From NCBI RefSeq assembly GCF_900106775.1, contig NZ_FNNQ01000004.1, positions 62,001 to 126,000 of the forward strand: a DNA stretch of 64,000 nucleotides. The letters run 5' to 3'. The DNA is from Marininema mesophilum (GTDB taxonomy: Bacteria > Bacillota > Bacilli > Thermoactinomycetales > DSM-45169). The translations under genes were made by a program, and so were the position numbers. Positions 8,454-16,289 of the stretch are shown here, in pieces. Positions within the stretch are counted from its first letter, which is position 1. Every line of letters begins with the position of its first letter. The notes under the pieces were generated by a model. The model was not told the origin of the DNA. It was given only the letters and a program-made list of their open reading frames with translations, and did no database searches.

Positions 8454-9488
8454 TTAATAGGGTTGCCATGCTACCTGGGAAGCCACTTCAAAACGACTTT
8501 CTACTTCAGGCCAGTTGACAATATTCCACCAGGATTCAATGTACAGTTTCCGCTGGTTTGGATATTTCAGGTAGTAAGCATGTTCCCATACATCGAGGGA
8601 AAGAAGAGGGATGTTGTCCCACTGAGAGAGGTTTTGATGTTTTTCTGCCTGGAGAATTTCAAGGCGATGGGCACGAGGCGCCCAAACTAAGATGGCCCAA
8701 CCACCTCCTTGAACTTTTTCTGCTGCAGAGGAAAATTGCTTTTTAAATGCATCGAAACTTCCGAAATAATAAGAGATTGCTTGTGAAAGACTTCCGCTGG
8801 GCTTTCCGCCTCCATGGGGGGACATTGTTTCCCAGAACAAGGTGTGTAAATAGTGTCCTGCACCATTAAAAGCGAGTTCACCTTCCCAGTATTGGATCAG
8901 ATCAAAGTTACCAGTCTCCCTTGATTGCTGTAACATCAGTTCCGCTTTGTTTAAGTTTTTTACATAGTTCAGATGAAGTTGATCGTGGTGTATATGCATC
9001 GTTACCGTATCAATATAGGGTTCTAGCGCATCGTAGGGATAGGGTAGGGGTGGCAGTTGATGTTGTCCAGGCGGTACTGGGGATAAGTAAGCATAGGAGG
9101 AATCCATCTGATGAGATTCGTCATCTTGAATAGCACTTGCTTGATTGCGTTTATGACCATCTGCTTCTTCGTTATTTTCAGGTTGACTTGCTTTGTTGAC
9201 AATACTGTTTGGCGGAAAGGATTGTAACCAGCTCTCTGTCTGTGTGCGAATCTTCCACGTTTGTTGTGCAAGTTGTTTTAACGCATCCCAGGAAACGGTA
9301 CGAGACTCCTCTTCCATTTCCTTTAACTGATCAATAAGGTAATATCCTTGTTCCGAAGTGGCTTTAAAAAGGGAGTAGTCTGTATTTTTGACTTGATTTA
9401 AGGAGTGATGAATGAGGTGTTGCCCTTGTTGGGCAAATCGTTGTATATCTTTCCGGAGGCGGTCGGCATTCGATCCTAACGAAGACAA
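8454..9488 (-). CDS. Fe/Mn superoxide dismutase with a long N-terminal extension
   Basis: The C-terminal ~200 residues are an Fe/Mn superoxide dismutase, with metal ligands in TMHIHHDQLH, GAGHYLHTLFW and SLDVWEHAYYLKY. The first ~145 residues are a polar, helix-prone extension that includes an acidic, Asn/Gln/Glu-rich linker. A shorter extension occurs in B. subtilis SodF. Start chosen at TTG 9488 because AAGGGGGGT lies six bases upstream. An in-frame ATG at 9548 has no ribosome site. Product 344 aa. No secretion signal is evident. The extension may tether the enzyme to a partner or the spore (inference). Confidence 0.85.
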   Translation of the reverse strand: MSSLGSNADRLRKDIQRFAQQGQHLIHHSLNQVKNTDYSLFKATSEQGYYLIDQLKEMEEESRTVSWDALKQLAQQTWKIRTQTESWLQSFPPNSIVNKASQPENNEEADGHKRNQASAIQDDESHQMDSSYAYLSPVPPGQHQLPPLPYPYDALEPYIDTVTMHIHHDQLHLNYVKNLNKAELMLQQSRETGNFDLIQYWEGELAFNGAGHYLHTLFWETMSPHGGGKPSGSLSQAISYYFGSFDAFKKQFSSAAEKVQGGGWAILVWAPRAHRLEILQAEKHQNLSQWDNIPLLSLDVWEHAYYLKYPNQRKLYIESWWNIVNWPEVESRFEVASQVAWQPY

Positions 9489-9627
9489 TAGGAAACCCCC
9501 CTTAGGTGAATTGGATAATATCAGCATATGATTGCAGCAGAGGGACATATGAATGAATCCATGTGCAAATATATGAGTCTGTCCCCATCTATACAGTCAA
9601 AGGAGACTAGGGGATTCCGCGATAAAT

Positions 9628-9663
9628 AAGAAGCCCAGCCGATGTGATTTGGCTGGGCTTCTT
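9628..9663 (-). terminator. Hairpin terminator downstream of the DUF2627 gene
   Basis: Perfect 13-bp inverted repeat AAGAAGCCCAGCC / GGCTGGGCTTCTT around a 10-base loop, 25 bases beyond the end of the minus-strand DUF2627 gene. The following T-run is short, so strength is uncertain. Confidence 0.7.
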
Positions 9664-9687
9664 GATAGGTAGATTGAGCGTTACAGT

Positions 9688-9975
9688 TTACTCTCGTTCA
9701 GCAGCGTGTTGTTCACTTTTCATGGGTTCTTTTTTGCGTCGGGGGCGGAGCATAGGTTGTACGTAATCTTTTTTTAGATCGCGGTAAAATAGAAACCCGC
9801 CGATAAACGTTAATCCGCCGAGAAACAGGAGGAGTCCCCCGAGGAATGCTAGCCAAGAGAAACCGTTTCCCGCTAGGTTATTGAAGATTACGTCTTTCAT
9901 CAGATTCCACCCATAAACACCTGCGGCTCCTGGGATGCAAATGAGTAGGATAGCCAACAATCGTTGGTAGATCAT
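9688..9975 (-). CDS. DUF2627 small membrane protein (YqzF-like)
   Basis: A 95-aa protein with two hydrophobic helices (about residues 5-25 and 38-62) and a basic C-terminal tail (LRPRRKKEP). It resembles the DUF2627 family, exemplified by B. subtilis YqzF, which also sits beside bkdR. Start chosen at ATG 9975 (MIYQRLLAILL), where AAGGCGG is eight bases upstream and the N-terminus fits the family. A longer frame to 10029 lacks a ribosome site. Function is unknown. It is divergent from bkdR with about 120 bases between them. Confidence 0.7.
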   Translation of the reverse strand: MIYQRLLAILLICIPGAAGVYGWNLMKDVIFNNLAGNGFSWLAFLGGLLLFLGGLTFIGGFLFYRDLKKDYVQPMLRPRRKKEPMKSEQHAAERE

Positions 9976-10099
9976 GAATCCAACCGCCTTTCCACCCTTA
10001 TCGTACCTTATTTTCCTGACTGTTGCCATGGTCCAAATAGTTAAGGGGAAGAGCTAGTATGATAAAATGAGATCGAAGAATGGAAAGGGGAGGGGTGTA

Positions 10100-12154
10100 A
10101 TGAAACGGTTCTTGATCGTTGGTGGTGGCCAAGGAGGGGAAGCACTTCTTAATTCATTACTGGAGTTGAAGCGGGTACGAGTAACCGGAGTAGTAGATAG
10201 TAATCCAGAGGCACCCGCGGTGAGAGAGGCGTACCGTCGTGGAATCCCCACAGGAGATGATCCCCACCTCTTTTTTGTCGATATACCTCCAGATGTAGTG
10301 TTGGATTTGACTGGAGCTCCGAAGGTATATGAGAAACTGTGTCGGATGGCTGAACAGACAGATACACTGGTTGTATCTGGAGAAGTGGCTAATCTGATCA
10401 TCCAGTTAATAGAGGAGAAAGAACACTGGAGGCGACTGCGTCAATCGGAATTGGATGCTATTATCCATTCTACCCATGATGGGATGATGGCAGTAAATGA
10501 ACAGGGAAAAGTGACACTCTACAACCGTGCTGCACAGCGTCTTATCGGGCGGGAGCCCGAAAATGTGATGGGATATGCTATCGAAGATGTGTTTCCTAAT
10601 ACACGTCTTGATCGTGTCTTAAAAACCGGAGAGTCGGAGTTGAATTATTCACTTACGCTAGCTAACGGTAAGAAAATTGTTACCAACCGCAAACCTGTGA
10701 CGGATCGAGAAGGCCGGGTCATTGGAGCAGTGGCAGTCTTTCGTGATATGACCGAGGTGTTATCACTTACTCAGCAGGTAGCGGATTTAAGTCATCTAAA
10801 AGGACAATTACAAGCGATCATTGACTCCTCTGATGAAGCATTTTCCGTGGTCGACACGGAAGGGAGGGGGGTATTGATCAATCCAGCTTATACTCGCCTG
10901 ACAGGTCTTCGGCCAGAAGAGGTAATCGGTAAGCCAGCAGATACCGATATCTCCGAGGGCGAAAGTATGCATATGAAAGTGTTGAAGACTCGGGAACCCG
11001 TGCGGGGAGTCTTGATGAAAGTAGGCGCAAGACGTAAAGATGTAGCGGTTAATGTAGCACCCATTATCGTTGAAGGTGAACTAAAGGGTAGTGTAGGCAC
11101 GATCCACGATTTATCAGAGATAAAGCGGCTCAATCAGGAATTGGACCGAGCACGACGGATCATTCGAACACTGGAAGCGAAATACACCTTTGATGATATC
11201 ATCGGTGGTAGCAGTGAGATGCTAAAGGTGGTTGAAGATGCACGTCGAGCGGCTCATACGAGGGCGACGGTAATGCTTCGTGGGGAATCTGGGACAGGGA
11301 AAGAGCTATTTGCCCATGCGATCCATAATGATTCAGGTCGAAAATTTAATCAGTTTGTGCGAGTGAACTGTGCCTCCATTCCTGAGTCCCTACTGGAGAG
11401 TGAGCTATTTGGTTATGATGAAGGAGCGTTCACAGGTGCGCGTCAAGGTGGCAAAAAAGGTCTCTTTGAGGAAGCTGATGGTGGGACTATTCTTTTAGAT
11501 GAAATTGGAGAGTTGTCGCCGATTACCCAGGCGAAGTTATTACGCGTTTTACAAGAAAAAGAAGTGGTTCATGTGGGGGGAGTTAAATCTATTCCTGTAG
11601 ATGTACGGGTGATTGCTGCTACCAATGTAGATTTGGAAAAGGCGGTACAGGAGAGGCAATTTCGTGAGGATCTATATTATCGGCTCAATGTGTTGCCGAT
11701 TCAGATTCCCCCGCTGCGAAGTAGACGAGAAGATGTCAGAGCGTTAGCAGACCATCTGATCAATAAATTTAACCAAGAATATGGTCGCAATGTTTCTCAT
11801 GTAAGTCCGGCAGTAGTGCAAAGGTTGAGTGAGTATTCTTGGCCGGGAAATGTGCGCGAATTAGAAAATGTGCTCGGTCGTGCTATGATTCATATGCCCC
11901 TTCATACACGGGTCATGGAGAAAGAACATCTCTTCTCATTAGAACCGCCACGTCCCCAACCCCCTTCAGCTGAGCAGCTACCTGTTACGCTTGAAAAAAC
12001 ATCTCTGGCGCAGGTGGTTGCTTGGGCAGAGGAATCTCATATTCGCAAAGCCTACGAAGAATGTTGTAGTAATAAAACAGAAACTGCTCGTCAGTTGGGG
12101 ATTTCTGTGCGGAATCTTTATTACAAGCTGGAGAAGTATGGGATTGATTCCTAG
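10100..12154 (+). CDS. bkdR: Sigma-54-dependent transcriptional activator BkdR
   Basis: Enhancer-binding protein expected to activate the downstream bkd operon with sigma-54 (SigL). Domains in order: an N-terminal Rossmann-like segment (GGGQGG at 8-13), two PAS domains (about 115-225 and 235-350), and an AAA+ domain with Walker A GESGTGKE (395-402). The sigma-54 contact loop GAFTGA is at 442-447, and a Fis-type helix-turn-helix ends the protein (KTETARQLGISVRNLYYKL). Length 684 aa compares with 692 in B. subtilis. ATG chosen behind GGGGAGGGG. Palindromes and a sigma-54 promoter downstream support the role. Confidence 0.93.
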   Translation: MKRFLIVGGGQGGEALLNSLLELKRVRVTGVVDSNPEAPAVREAYRRGIPTGDDPHLFFVDIPPDVVLDLTGAPKVYEKLCRMAEQTDTLVVSGEVANLIIQLIEEKEHWRRLRQSELDAIIHSTHDGMMAVNEQGKVTLYNRAAQRLIGREPENVMGYAIEDVFPNTRLDRVLKTGESELNYSLTLANGKKIVTNRKPVTDREGRVIGAVAVFRDMTEVLSLTQQVADLSHLKGQLQAIIDSSDEAFSVVDTEGRGVLINPAYTRLTGLRPEEVIGKPADTDISEGESMHMKVLKTREPVRGVLMKVGARRKDVAVNVAPIIVEGELKGSVGTIHDLSEIKRLNQELDRARRIIRTLEAKYTFDDIIGGSSEMLKVVEDARRAAHTRATVMLRGESGTGKELFAHAIHNDSGRKFNQFVRVNCASIPESLLESELFGYDEGAFTGARQGGKKGLFEEADGGTILLDEIGELSPITQAKLLRVLQEKEVVHVGGVKSIPVDVRVIAATNVDLEKAVQERQFREDLYYRLNVLPIQIPPLRSRREDVRALADHLINKFNQEYGRNVSHVSPAVVQRLSEYSWPGNVRELENVLGRAMIHMPLHTRVMEKEHLFSLEPPRPQPPSAEQLPVTLEKTSLAQVVAWAEESHIRKAYEECCSNKTETARQLGISVRNLYYKLEKYGIDS

Positions 12155-12168
12155 GACTAAAAAATAAA

Positions 12169-12235
12169 CCTTTCTCTGCAAAAATTTGCAGGAAATAATC
12201 ATCAAGGTCTCTGCAATTTTTTGCAGAGAAAAAGG
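12169..12235 (+). promoter_or_regulatory. Paired palindromes, candidate BkdR enhancer sites
   Basis: Two 16-bp near-perfect palindromes with the same core, CTGCAAAAATTTGCAG (12176-12191) and CTGCAATTTTTTGCAG (12211-12226), lie with centres 35 bases apart. With flanks CCTTT and AAAAGG they also form one large inverted repeat, so a hairpin role after bkdR is possible. There is no T-run. Their position about 240 bases upstream of a sigma-54 promoter fits an upstream activator site. Confidence 0.55.
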
Positions 12236-12460
12236 TTATTCTATCCATTACATAGTCAGTCTACCCAGGGAAGTTGATCCCATTTATTAAGAGGATAGAT
12301 TAAATAAAAAGGGAAGCGAATGGAATATCTGAAGATGTCAGAATGAATAATTCTACGTAAGGGTAAGCACCTTCGTGATATAATTGATCATGATTATTGG
12401 GTTGAGAATGGTTGATGTATACATAACCCTCCGAGAAATACACTGCTCTGGTGGGATAAT

Positions 12461-12477
12461 TGGCATGGAATTTGCTT
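12461..12477 (+). promoter_or_regulatory. Sigma-54 (SigL) promoter of the bkd operon
   Basis: TGGCATGGAATTTGCTT fits the -24/-12 consensus TGGCAYG-N4-TTGCW, with GG (12462-12463) and GC (12474-12475) exactly ten bases apart. It lies between the activator gene bkdR and the bkd genes, as in B. subtilis. The predicted transcript starts near 12488, giving a leader of about 275 bases before bcd that contains the ptb remnant. Confidence 0.85.
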
Positions 12478-12533
12478 CTTAGATAGTATGTGGCAGGCCC
12501 ATTTGACAAAATAGACTTCGACATGATGGATAG

Positions 12534-12764
12534 GATGCCGTAAAACATGCTTGCATCGATGCTGTCCGCGCTATAAGAGAGGGAGAAGCCGACGTAGTGA
12601 TAGAAGGAATGGTTCCACTCGTCGGAGTTTCTTCGAGGAATTCTGAACAGAAAGTCCAGTTTACAAAGGCAAAGATTAGAGCGTTGGTTAAAGCTATACT
12701 CCATATCTTTGGCGGTGTTACAGGCAGAAAGGAAACGGCAATTATTCTAAGGAGGGTTTGGCCC
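12534..12764 (+). pseudogene. ptb: Remnant of ptb (phosphate butyryltransferase)
   Basis: An open frame in phase with bcd runs from just after a TAG (12531-12533). It starts with an AVRAIREGEADVVIEGMVP segment that matches the phosphotransacylase block AVRAV....ADVLMKGNVP of Ptb, which sits near residue 90 of the roughly 300-aa enzyme. Almost at once comes VGVSSRNSEQK, similar to the C-terminal LTSRADSAENK block near residue 270. So a large internal part appears deleted and the N-terminal 80 residues are missing. In B. subtilis ptb lies precisely here, between the sigma-L promoter and bcd. The downstream bcd has its own AAGGAGGG site. The C-terminal alignment is the weaker half. Confidence 0.6.
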
Positions 12765-13865
12765 ATGCAACTGTTTGATTACCTAAGTAAATACGACTAT
12801 GAACAACTCATCTTTTGTCAGGATCAAAACTCTGGTTTGAAAGCAATTATTGCGATACATGATACTACTCTAGGACCTGCTCTTGGTGGCACACGGATGT
12901 GGACCTATGCTTCAGAAGAAGGTGCTATTGTTGACGCGCTGCGTTTAGCACGGGGGATGACTTATAAAAACGCCGCTGCTGGCCTTAACCTTGGTGGAGG
13001 AAAGACAGTCATCATCGGTGATCCTAAGACAGAAAAAAATGAAGCGATGTTCCGTGCATTTGGCCGCTTTATCCAAGGTTTAAACGGTCGTTACATCACT
13101 GCTGAAGATGTGGGTACCACTGTGGAGGATATGGATATTATCCATGAAGAGACACGCTATGTCACCGGGATCTCCCCTGAGTTTGGTTCCAGTGGGAATC
13201 CATCACCTGTGACAGCTTATGGTTGCTACATGGGGATGAAAGCAGCAGCGAAGGAAGCCTTTGACGATGACTCCCTAGAAGGGCGTACGGTCGCAGTTCA
13301 AGGGGTAGGTAGTGTTGCCTATCACCTATGCAAGTATCTGCATGATGAAGGTGCCAAACTAATCGTCACCGATATTAACCAGGAGAACCTCGCTCGTGCT
13401 GTCAATGATTTCGATGCTGAAACTGTGGATCCAGATAACATCTATGATGTGGAGTGCGATATATACTCTCCTTGTGCCTTAGGGGCTGTGATTAATGATG
13501 ATACGGTGCACCGGCTCAAGTGTAAAGTGATTGCGGGTTCTGCGAATAACCAACTGAAAGAGAATGAACATGGGGATATCCTTCAGGAAAAAGGGATCTT
13601 CTATGCGCCGGATTATGTGATCAACTCCGGTGGTGTTATCAATGTTGCGGATGAGCTGATCGGTTACAACCGTGACCGTGCGATGCGCCGGGTGGAAGGA
13701 ATCTATGGAACGATTTCACGGGTTTTTGAAATCGCTAAGCGGGATAATATTCCTTCCTATTTGGCGGCAGATCGTATGGCTGAGGAGCGAATCGCTTCCA
13801 TTCGCCAATCCCGCAGCCCATTTTTGCAAAATGAGCGCAACATAATCAATGTGACTTTACGATAA
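12765..13865 (+). CDS. bcd: Leucine dehydrogenase
   Basis: NAD-dependent branched-chain amino acid dehydrogenase converting Leu, Val and Ile to 2-oxoacids, the substrates of the Bkd complex. The substrate-binding region has GPALGGTRMW and catalytic Lys80 in LNLGGGKTVI. The NAD-binding domain starts with GRTVAVQGVGSVAYHL. Length 366 aa, standard for the family. The ATG sits eight bases after AAGGAGGG. The same frame is open 231 bases upstream through the ptb relic, but homology starts exactly at this ATG (MQLFDYL). First intact gene of the sigma-54-driven operon. Confidence 0.95.
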   Translation: MQLFDYLSKYDYEQLIFCQDQNSGLKAIIAIHDTTLGPALGGTRMWTYASEEGAIVDALRLARGMTYKNAAAGLNLGGGKTVIIGDPKTEKNEAMFRAFGRFIQGLNGRYITAEDVGTTVEDMDIIHEETRYVTGISPEFGSSGNPSPVTAYGCYMGMKAAAKEAFDDDSLEGRTVAVQGVGSVAYHLCKYLHDEGAKLIVTDINQENLARAVNDFDAETVDPDNIYDVECDIYSPCALGAVINDDTVHRLKCKVIAGSANNQLKENEHGDILQEKGIFYAPDYVINSGGVINVADELIGYNRDRAMRRVEGIYGTISRVFEIAKRDNIPSYLAADRMAEERIASIRQSRSPFLQNERNIINVTLR

Positions 13866-13881
13866 GAACGGAGTGGAAGAA

Positions 13882-14823
13882 GTGTACGAACCGATGCGGA
13901 TACTGGCGATCAATCCCGGGTCAACGTCGACAAAAATTGGGGTCTATGATGGTGAACGAAAGATCCTAGAAGAAACACTACGACATGATGCTGAGGAATT
14001 GGAGCAGTATACCGATCTGTTTGATCAGTATCCATTTCGTAAACAAGTCATTTTGGACACTCTGGATCGGGCAGGGATTAATTTGACTCGTCTCTGCGCT
14101 GTAGTAGGGCGATGCGGGTTATTACAACTGAATTCTGGTGGAACCTATCTTGTCAATGATGCGATGCTAAAGGATTTAACCTATGGAAAAGATGGTGAGC
14201 ATGCATCCAATCTAGGTGGGGTGCTCGCCTTTGAAATCGCGGACAAGCTAAATATCCCTTCTTTTATTGTGGCTCCTGACATGGTGGATGAACTAGAGTT
14301 GATCCCTCTTTCCGATGTTCCACAGATCGAAGAACGGAGAATTATTCATGTTCAGCAAAAGGCAGCCGCTCGGCGGTTTGCCGCTCAAAAAGGAAAGCAC
14401 TATCATGAACTGAACCTGGTGGTTATCCACATGAGTGTAGAGATTACGGTCGGGGCGCATCGCCGGGGACAGGTTATCGATTTGAATAAGGGTCGCAAGG
14501 TAGAAGGTGAAGAAGCACAACTCGTCTGTAGTACGATGGCATACCAGGTAGCCAAGGAAATCGGAGCCTATGCCACCGCACTCAATGGGAATGTAGATGG
14601 AATTGTTCTCACAGAGGAACTAGCCTATGAAGAGGACTTTGTCCGTGAAATTACGGATCGAGTATCTTGGATTGCTGAGGTTTGTGTACTTTCTGGGGAG
14701 AATGAATTGCAGGTGTTAGTTGAAGAAGTCTTACGGGTAATGCGTAGTGAAGAACCAGCGAAGCGGTATCCTGATGGGATTCTCGTGGAGGGAGTGGAGA
14801 AAATCCATGGCAGAAAACTATGA
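13882..14823 (+). CDS. buk: Degenerate butyrate kinase-like protein (active-site loops lost)
   Basis: Clearly derived from butyrate kinase: the N-terminus keeps ILAINPGSTSTKIG, and HASNLGG, ITVGAHRRG and AYQVAKEIGA are all recognisable. It is 313 aa against about 363. Compared with B. subtilis Buk as I recall it, about 65 residues are missing at residues 201-206 (the DGEGPFSPER to LGTND part). HMGGGITVG has become HMSVEITVG (185-187), LTGGLAYG has become LTEELAYE (245-247), and GRGGLL is GRCGLL (77-80). These are nucleotide- and acyl-phosphate-binding loops of the ASKHA fold, so kinase activity is unlikely, yet the frame is intact. GTG start chosen behind CGGAG. It overlaps lpdV by 17 bases. 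Confidence 0.8.
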   Translation: MYEPMRILAINPGSTSTKIGVYDGERKILEETLRHDAEELEQYTDLFDQYPFRKQVILDTLDRAGINLTRLCAVVGRCGLLQLNSGGTYLVNDAMLKDLTYGKDGEHASNLGGVLAFEIADKLNIPSFIVAPDMVDELELIPLSDVPQIEERRIIHVQQKAAARRFAAQKGKHYHELNLVVIHMSVEITVGAHRRGQVIDLNKGRKVEGEEAQLVCSTMAYQVAKEIGAYATALNGNVDGIVLTEELAYEEDFVREITDRVSWIAEVCVLSGENELQVLVEEVLRVMRSEEPAKRYPDGILVEGVEKIHGRKL

Positions 14824-16231
14824 TCTCGTAGTCTTGGGTGCAGGCCCTGGAGGCTATGTTGCAGCTATCCGAGCTGCCCAACTCGGTTTAAAAACGGCGG
14901 TTGTCGAAAAAGAAAAAGTAGGGGGTATCTGTTTACATAAAGGCTGCATCCCCTCAAAATCCCTTCTCCGCAGTGCGGAGGTATATAATGAGCTGAAAAA
15001 CAGTGAGGATTTTGGGATCAGTGTGGGTGATGTTAAACTGGATATGGAGTTGGTCCAGAATCGAAAAAATCGTATCAAAGATCAACTTCATCAGGGTGTT
15101 CAGCATCTCTTAAAGAAAAATGGTGTTGATGTATATACAGGGACTGGCCGTATATTAGGCCCCTCCATCTTCTCGCCGCAACCGGGTACTATTTCGGTAG
15201 AGAAAGCCGATGGTGGGGAAAATGATATGCTCATTCCTCATTATGTGATCATCGCGACAGGTTCTCGGCCACGCAGTTTACAAGGGCTTGAAATTGATGG
15301 GAAAACTATTATGTTCTCCGATCATGCTTTGGAAATGGAAACACTTCCAGCTTCGATTGCCATCGTAGGTGGAGGAGTTATCGGGATTGAATGGGCATCG
15401 ATGCTCAATGATTTCGGAGTCGATGTCACTGTAGTCGAGTTCGCTGATCGTATCCTCCCTTTTGAGGATCCCGATGTGAGCCGAGAGATGACCCGTCTAT
15501 TGAAAAAGCGAAAAGTGAAGATTCTCACCGGAGCAAAGGTGCTTGCAGAGACAGTCTCTGTGGCAGAAAGTGGCGTTACTTTCGCTGTAGAAAAGAAAGA
15601 TGGCAACGTCGATTTATCTGTTGAGCGGATGCTTGTTTCTGTGGGGCGCGAGCCCAATATAGAAGATATCGGTCTGCATAATACCTCGATCCAAACGGAG
15701 AAGGGTTTTATTCAAGTAAATGAAGTCATGCAGACCGCTGAGTCGCATATTTATGCCATTGGTGATGTTAATGGGGGTTATCAACTTGCTCATGTGGCAT
15801 CCCATGAAGGAATTATAGCGGTAGAACATATGGCAGGGGAAAATCCCCATCCTTTGGATTTATCGATGGTACCGCGCTGTACATACAGCCGACCTGAGAT
15901 CGGTAGTATCGGTCTGTCAGAGGAAGAAGCGAAGGGTCAAGGCTTTACTGTAGAAGTGGGTAAATTCCCGATCAAGGGAGCGGGCAAATCCCTCGTCTTT
16001 GGAGAGGTTGATGGATTTATTAAGCTCGTCACAGATCAAAAGACAAGTGATATTCTCGGGGTTCATATTATAGGTCCCCATGCGACAGAATTGATTGCTG
16101 AGGCAGGTTTGGCCAAGGTATTGGATGCAACTCCCTGGGAGGTTAGTCAGGCGATTCATCCTCATCCGACCTTGTCTGAGGTATATGGTGAAGGTGCACT
16201 CGCTGTATTGGGGAAGCCGATTCATGGGTAA
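14807..16231 (+). CDS. lpdV: Dihydrolipoamide dehydrogenase (E3) of the branched-chain oxoacid complex
   Basis: FAD/NAD flavoprotein that reoxidises the lipoyl groups of BkdB. FAD motif GAGPGGYVAA (11-20), redox pair Cys42/Cys47 in GGICLHKGCIPSK, NAD motif IVGGGVIGIEWAS, FAD-binding YAIGDVNGGYQLAH, and the C-terminal catalytic HPHPTLSE. Length 474 aa. The ATG lies inside the end of the buk-like gene behind GGAGGGAG, so translation is probably coupled. Order lpdV-bkdAA-bkdAB-bkdB matches B. subtilis. Confidence 0.95.
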   Translation: MAENYDLVVLGAGPGGYVAAIRAAQLGLKTAVVEKEKVGGICLHKGCIPSKSLLRSAEVYNELKNSEDFGISVGDVKLDMELVQNRKNRIKDQLHQGVQHLLKKNGVDVYTGTGRILGPSIFSPQPGTISVEKADGGENDMLIPHYVIIATGSRPRSLQGLEIDGKTIMFSDHALEMETLPASIAIVGGGVIGIEWASMLNDFGVDVTVVEFADRILPFEDPDVSREMTRLLKKRKVKILTGAKVLAETVSVAESGVTFAVEKKDGNVDLSVERMLVSVGREPNIEDIGLHNTSIQTEKGFIQVNEVMQTAESHIYAIGDVNGGYQLAHVASHEGIIAVEHMAGENPHPLDLSMVPRCTYSRPEIGSIGLSEEEAKGQGFTVEVGKFPIKGAGKSLVFGEVDGFIKLVTDQKTSDILGVHIIGPHATELIAEAGLAKVLDATPWEVSQAIHPHPTLSEVYGEGALAVLGKPIHG

Positions 16232-16289
16232 GCCAATTCGTTCGATGAAGTTAGGAGGATGAGAAGGAATGGGATCGGAGGAATCCGTA

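Noticed and set aside
12169..12235. Intrinsic terminator after bkdR
   Set aside because: The arms could form one large hairpin, but there is no T-run. Two separate palindromes before a sigma-54 promoter fit activator sites better.
12300..12704. A minus-strand frame of 134 codons across the bkd promoter region
   Set aside because: It runs antisense through the sigma-54 promoter and the ptb relic, has no ribosome site and resembles no family.
12597..12764. Possible N-terminal extension of leucine dehydrogenase by 56 codons
   Set aside because: The frame is open, but family homology begins at the ATG at 12765, which has an excellent ribosome site. The upstream codons match ptb instead.
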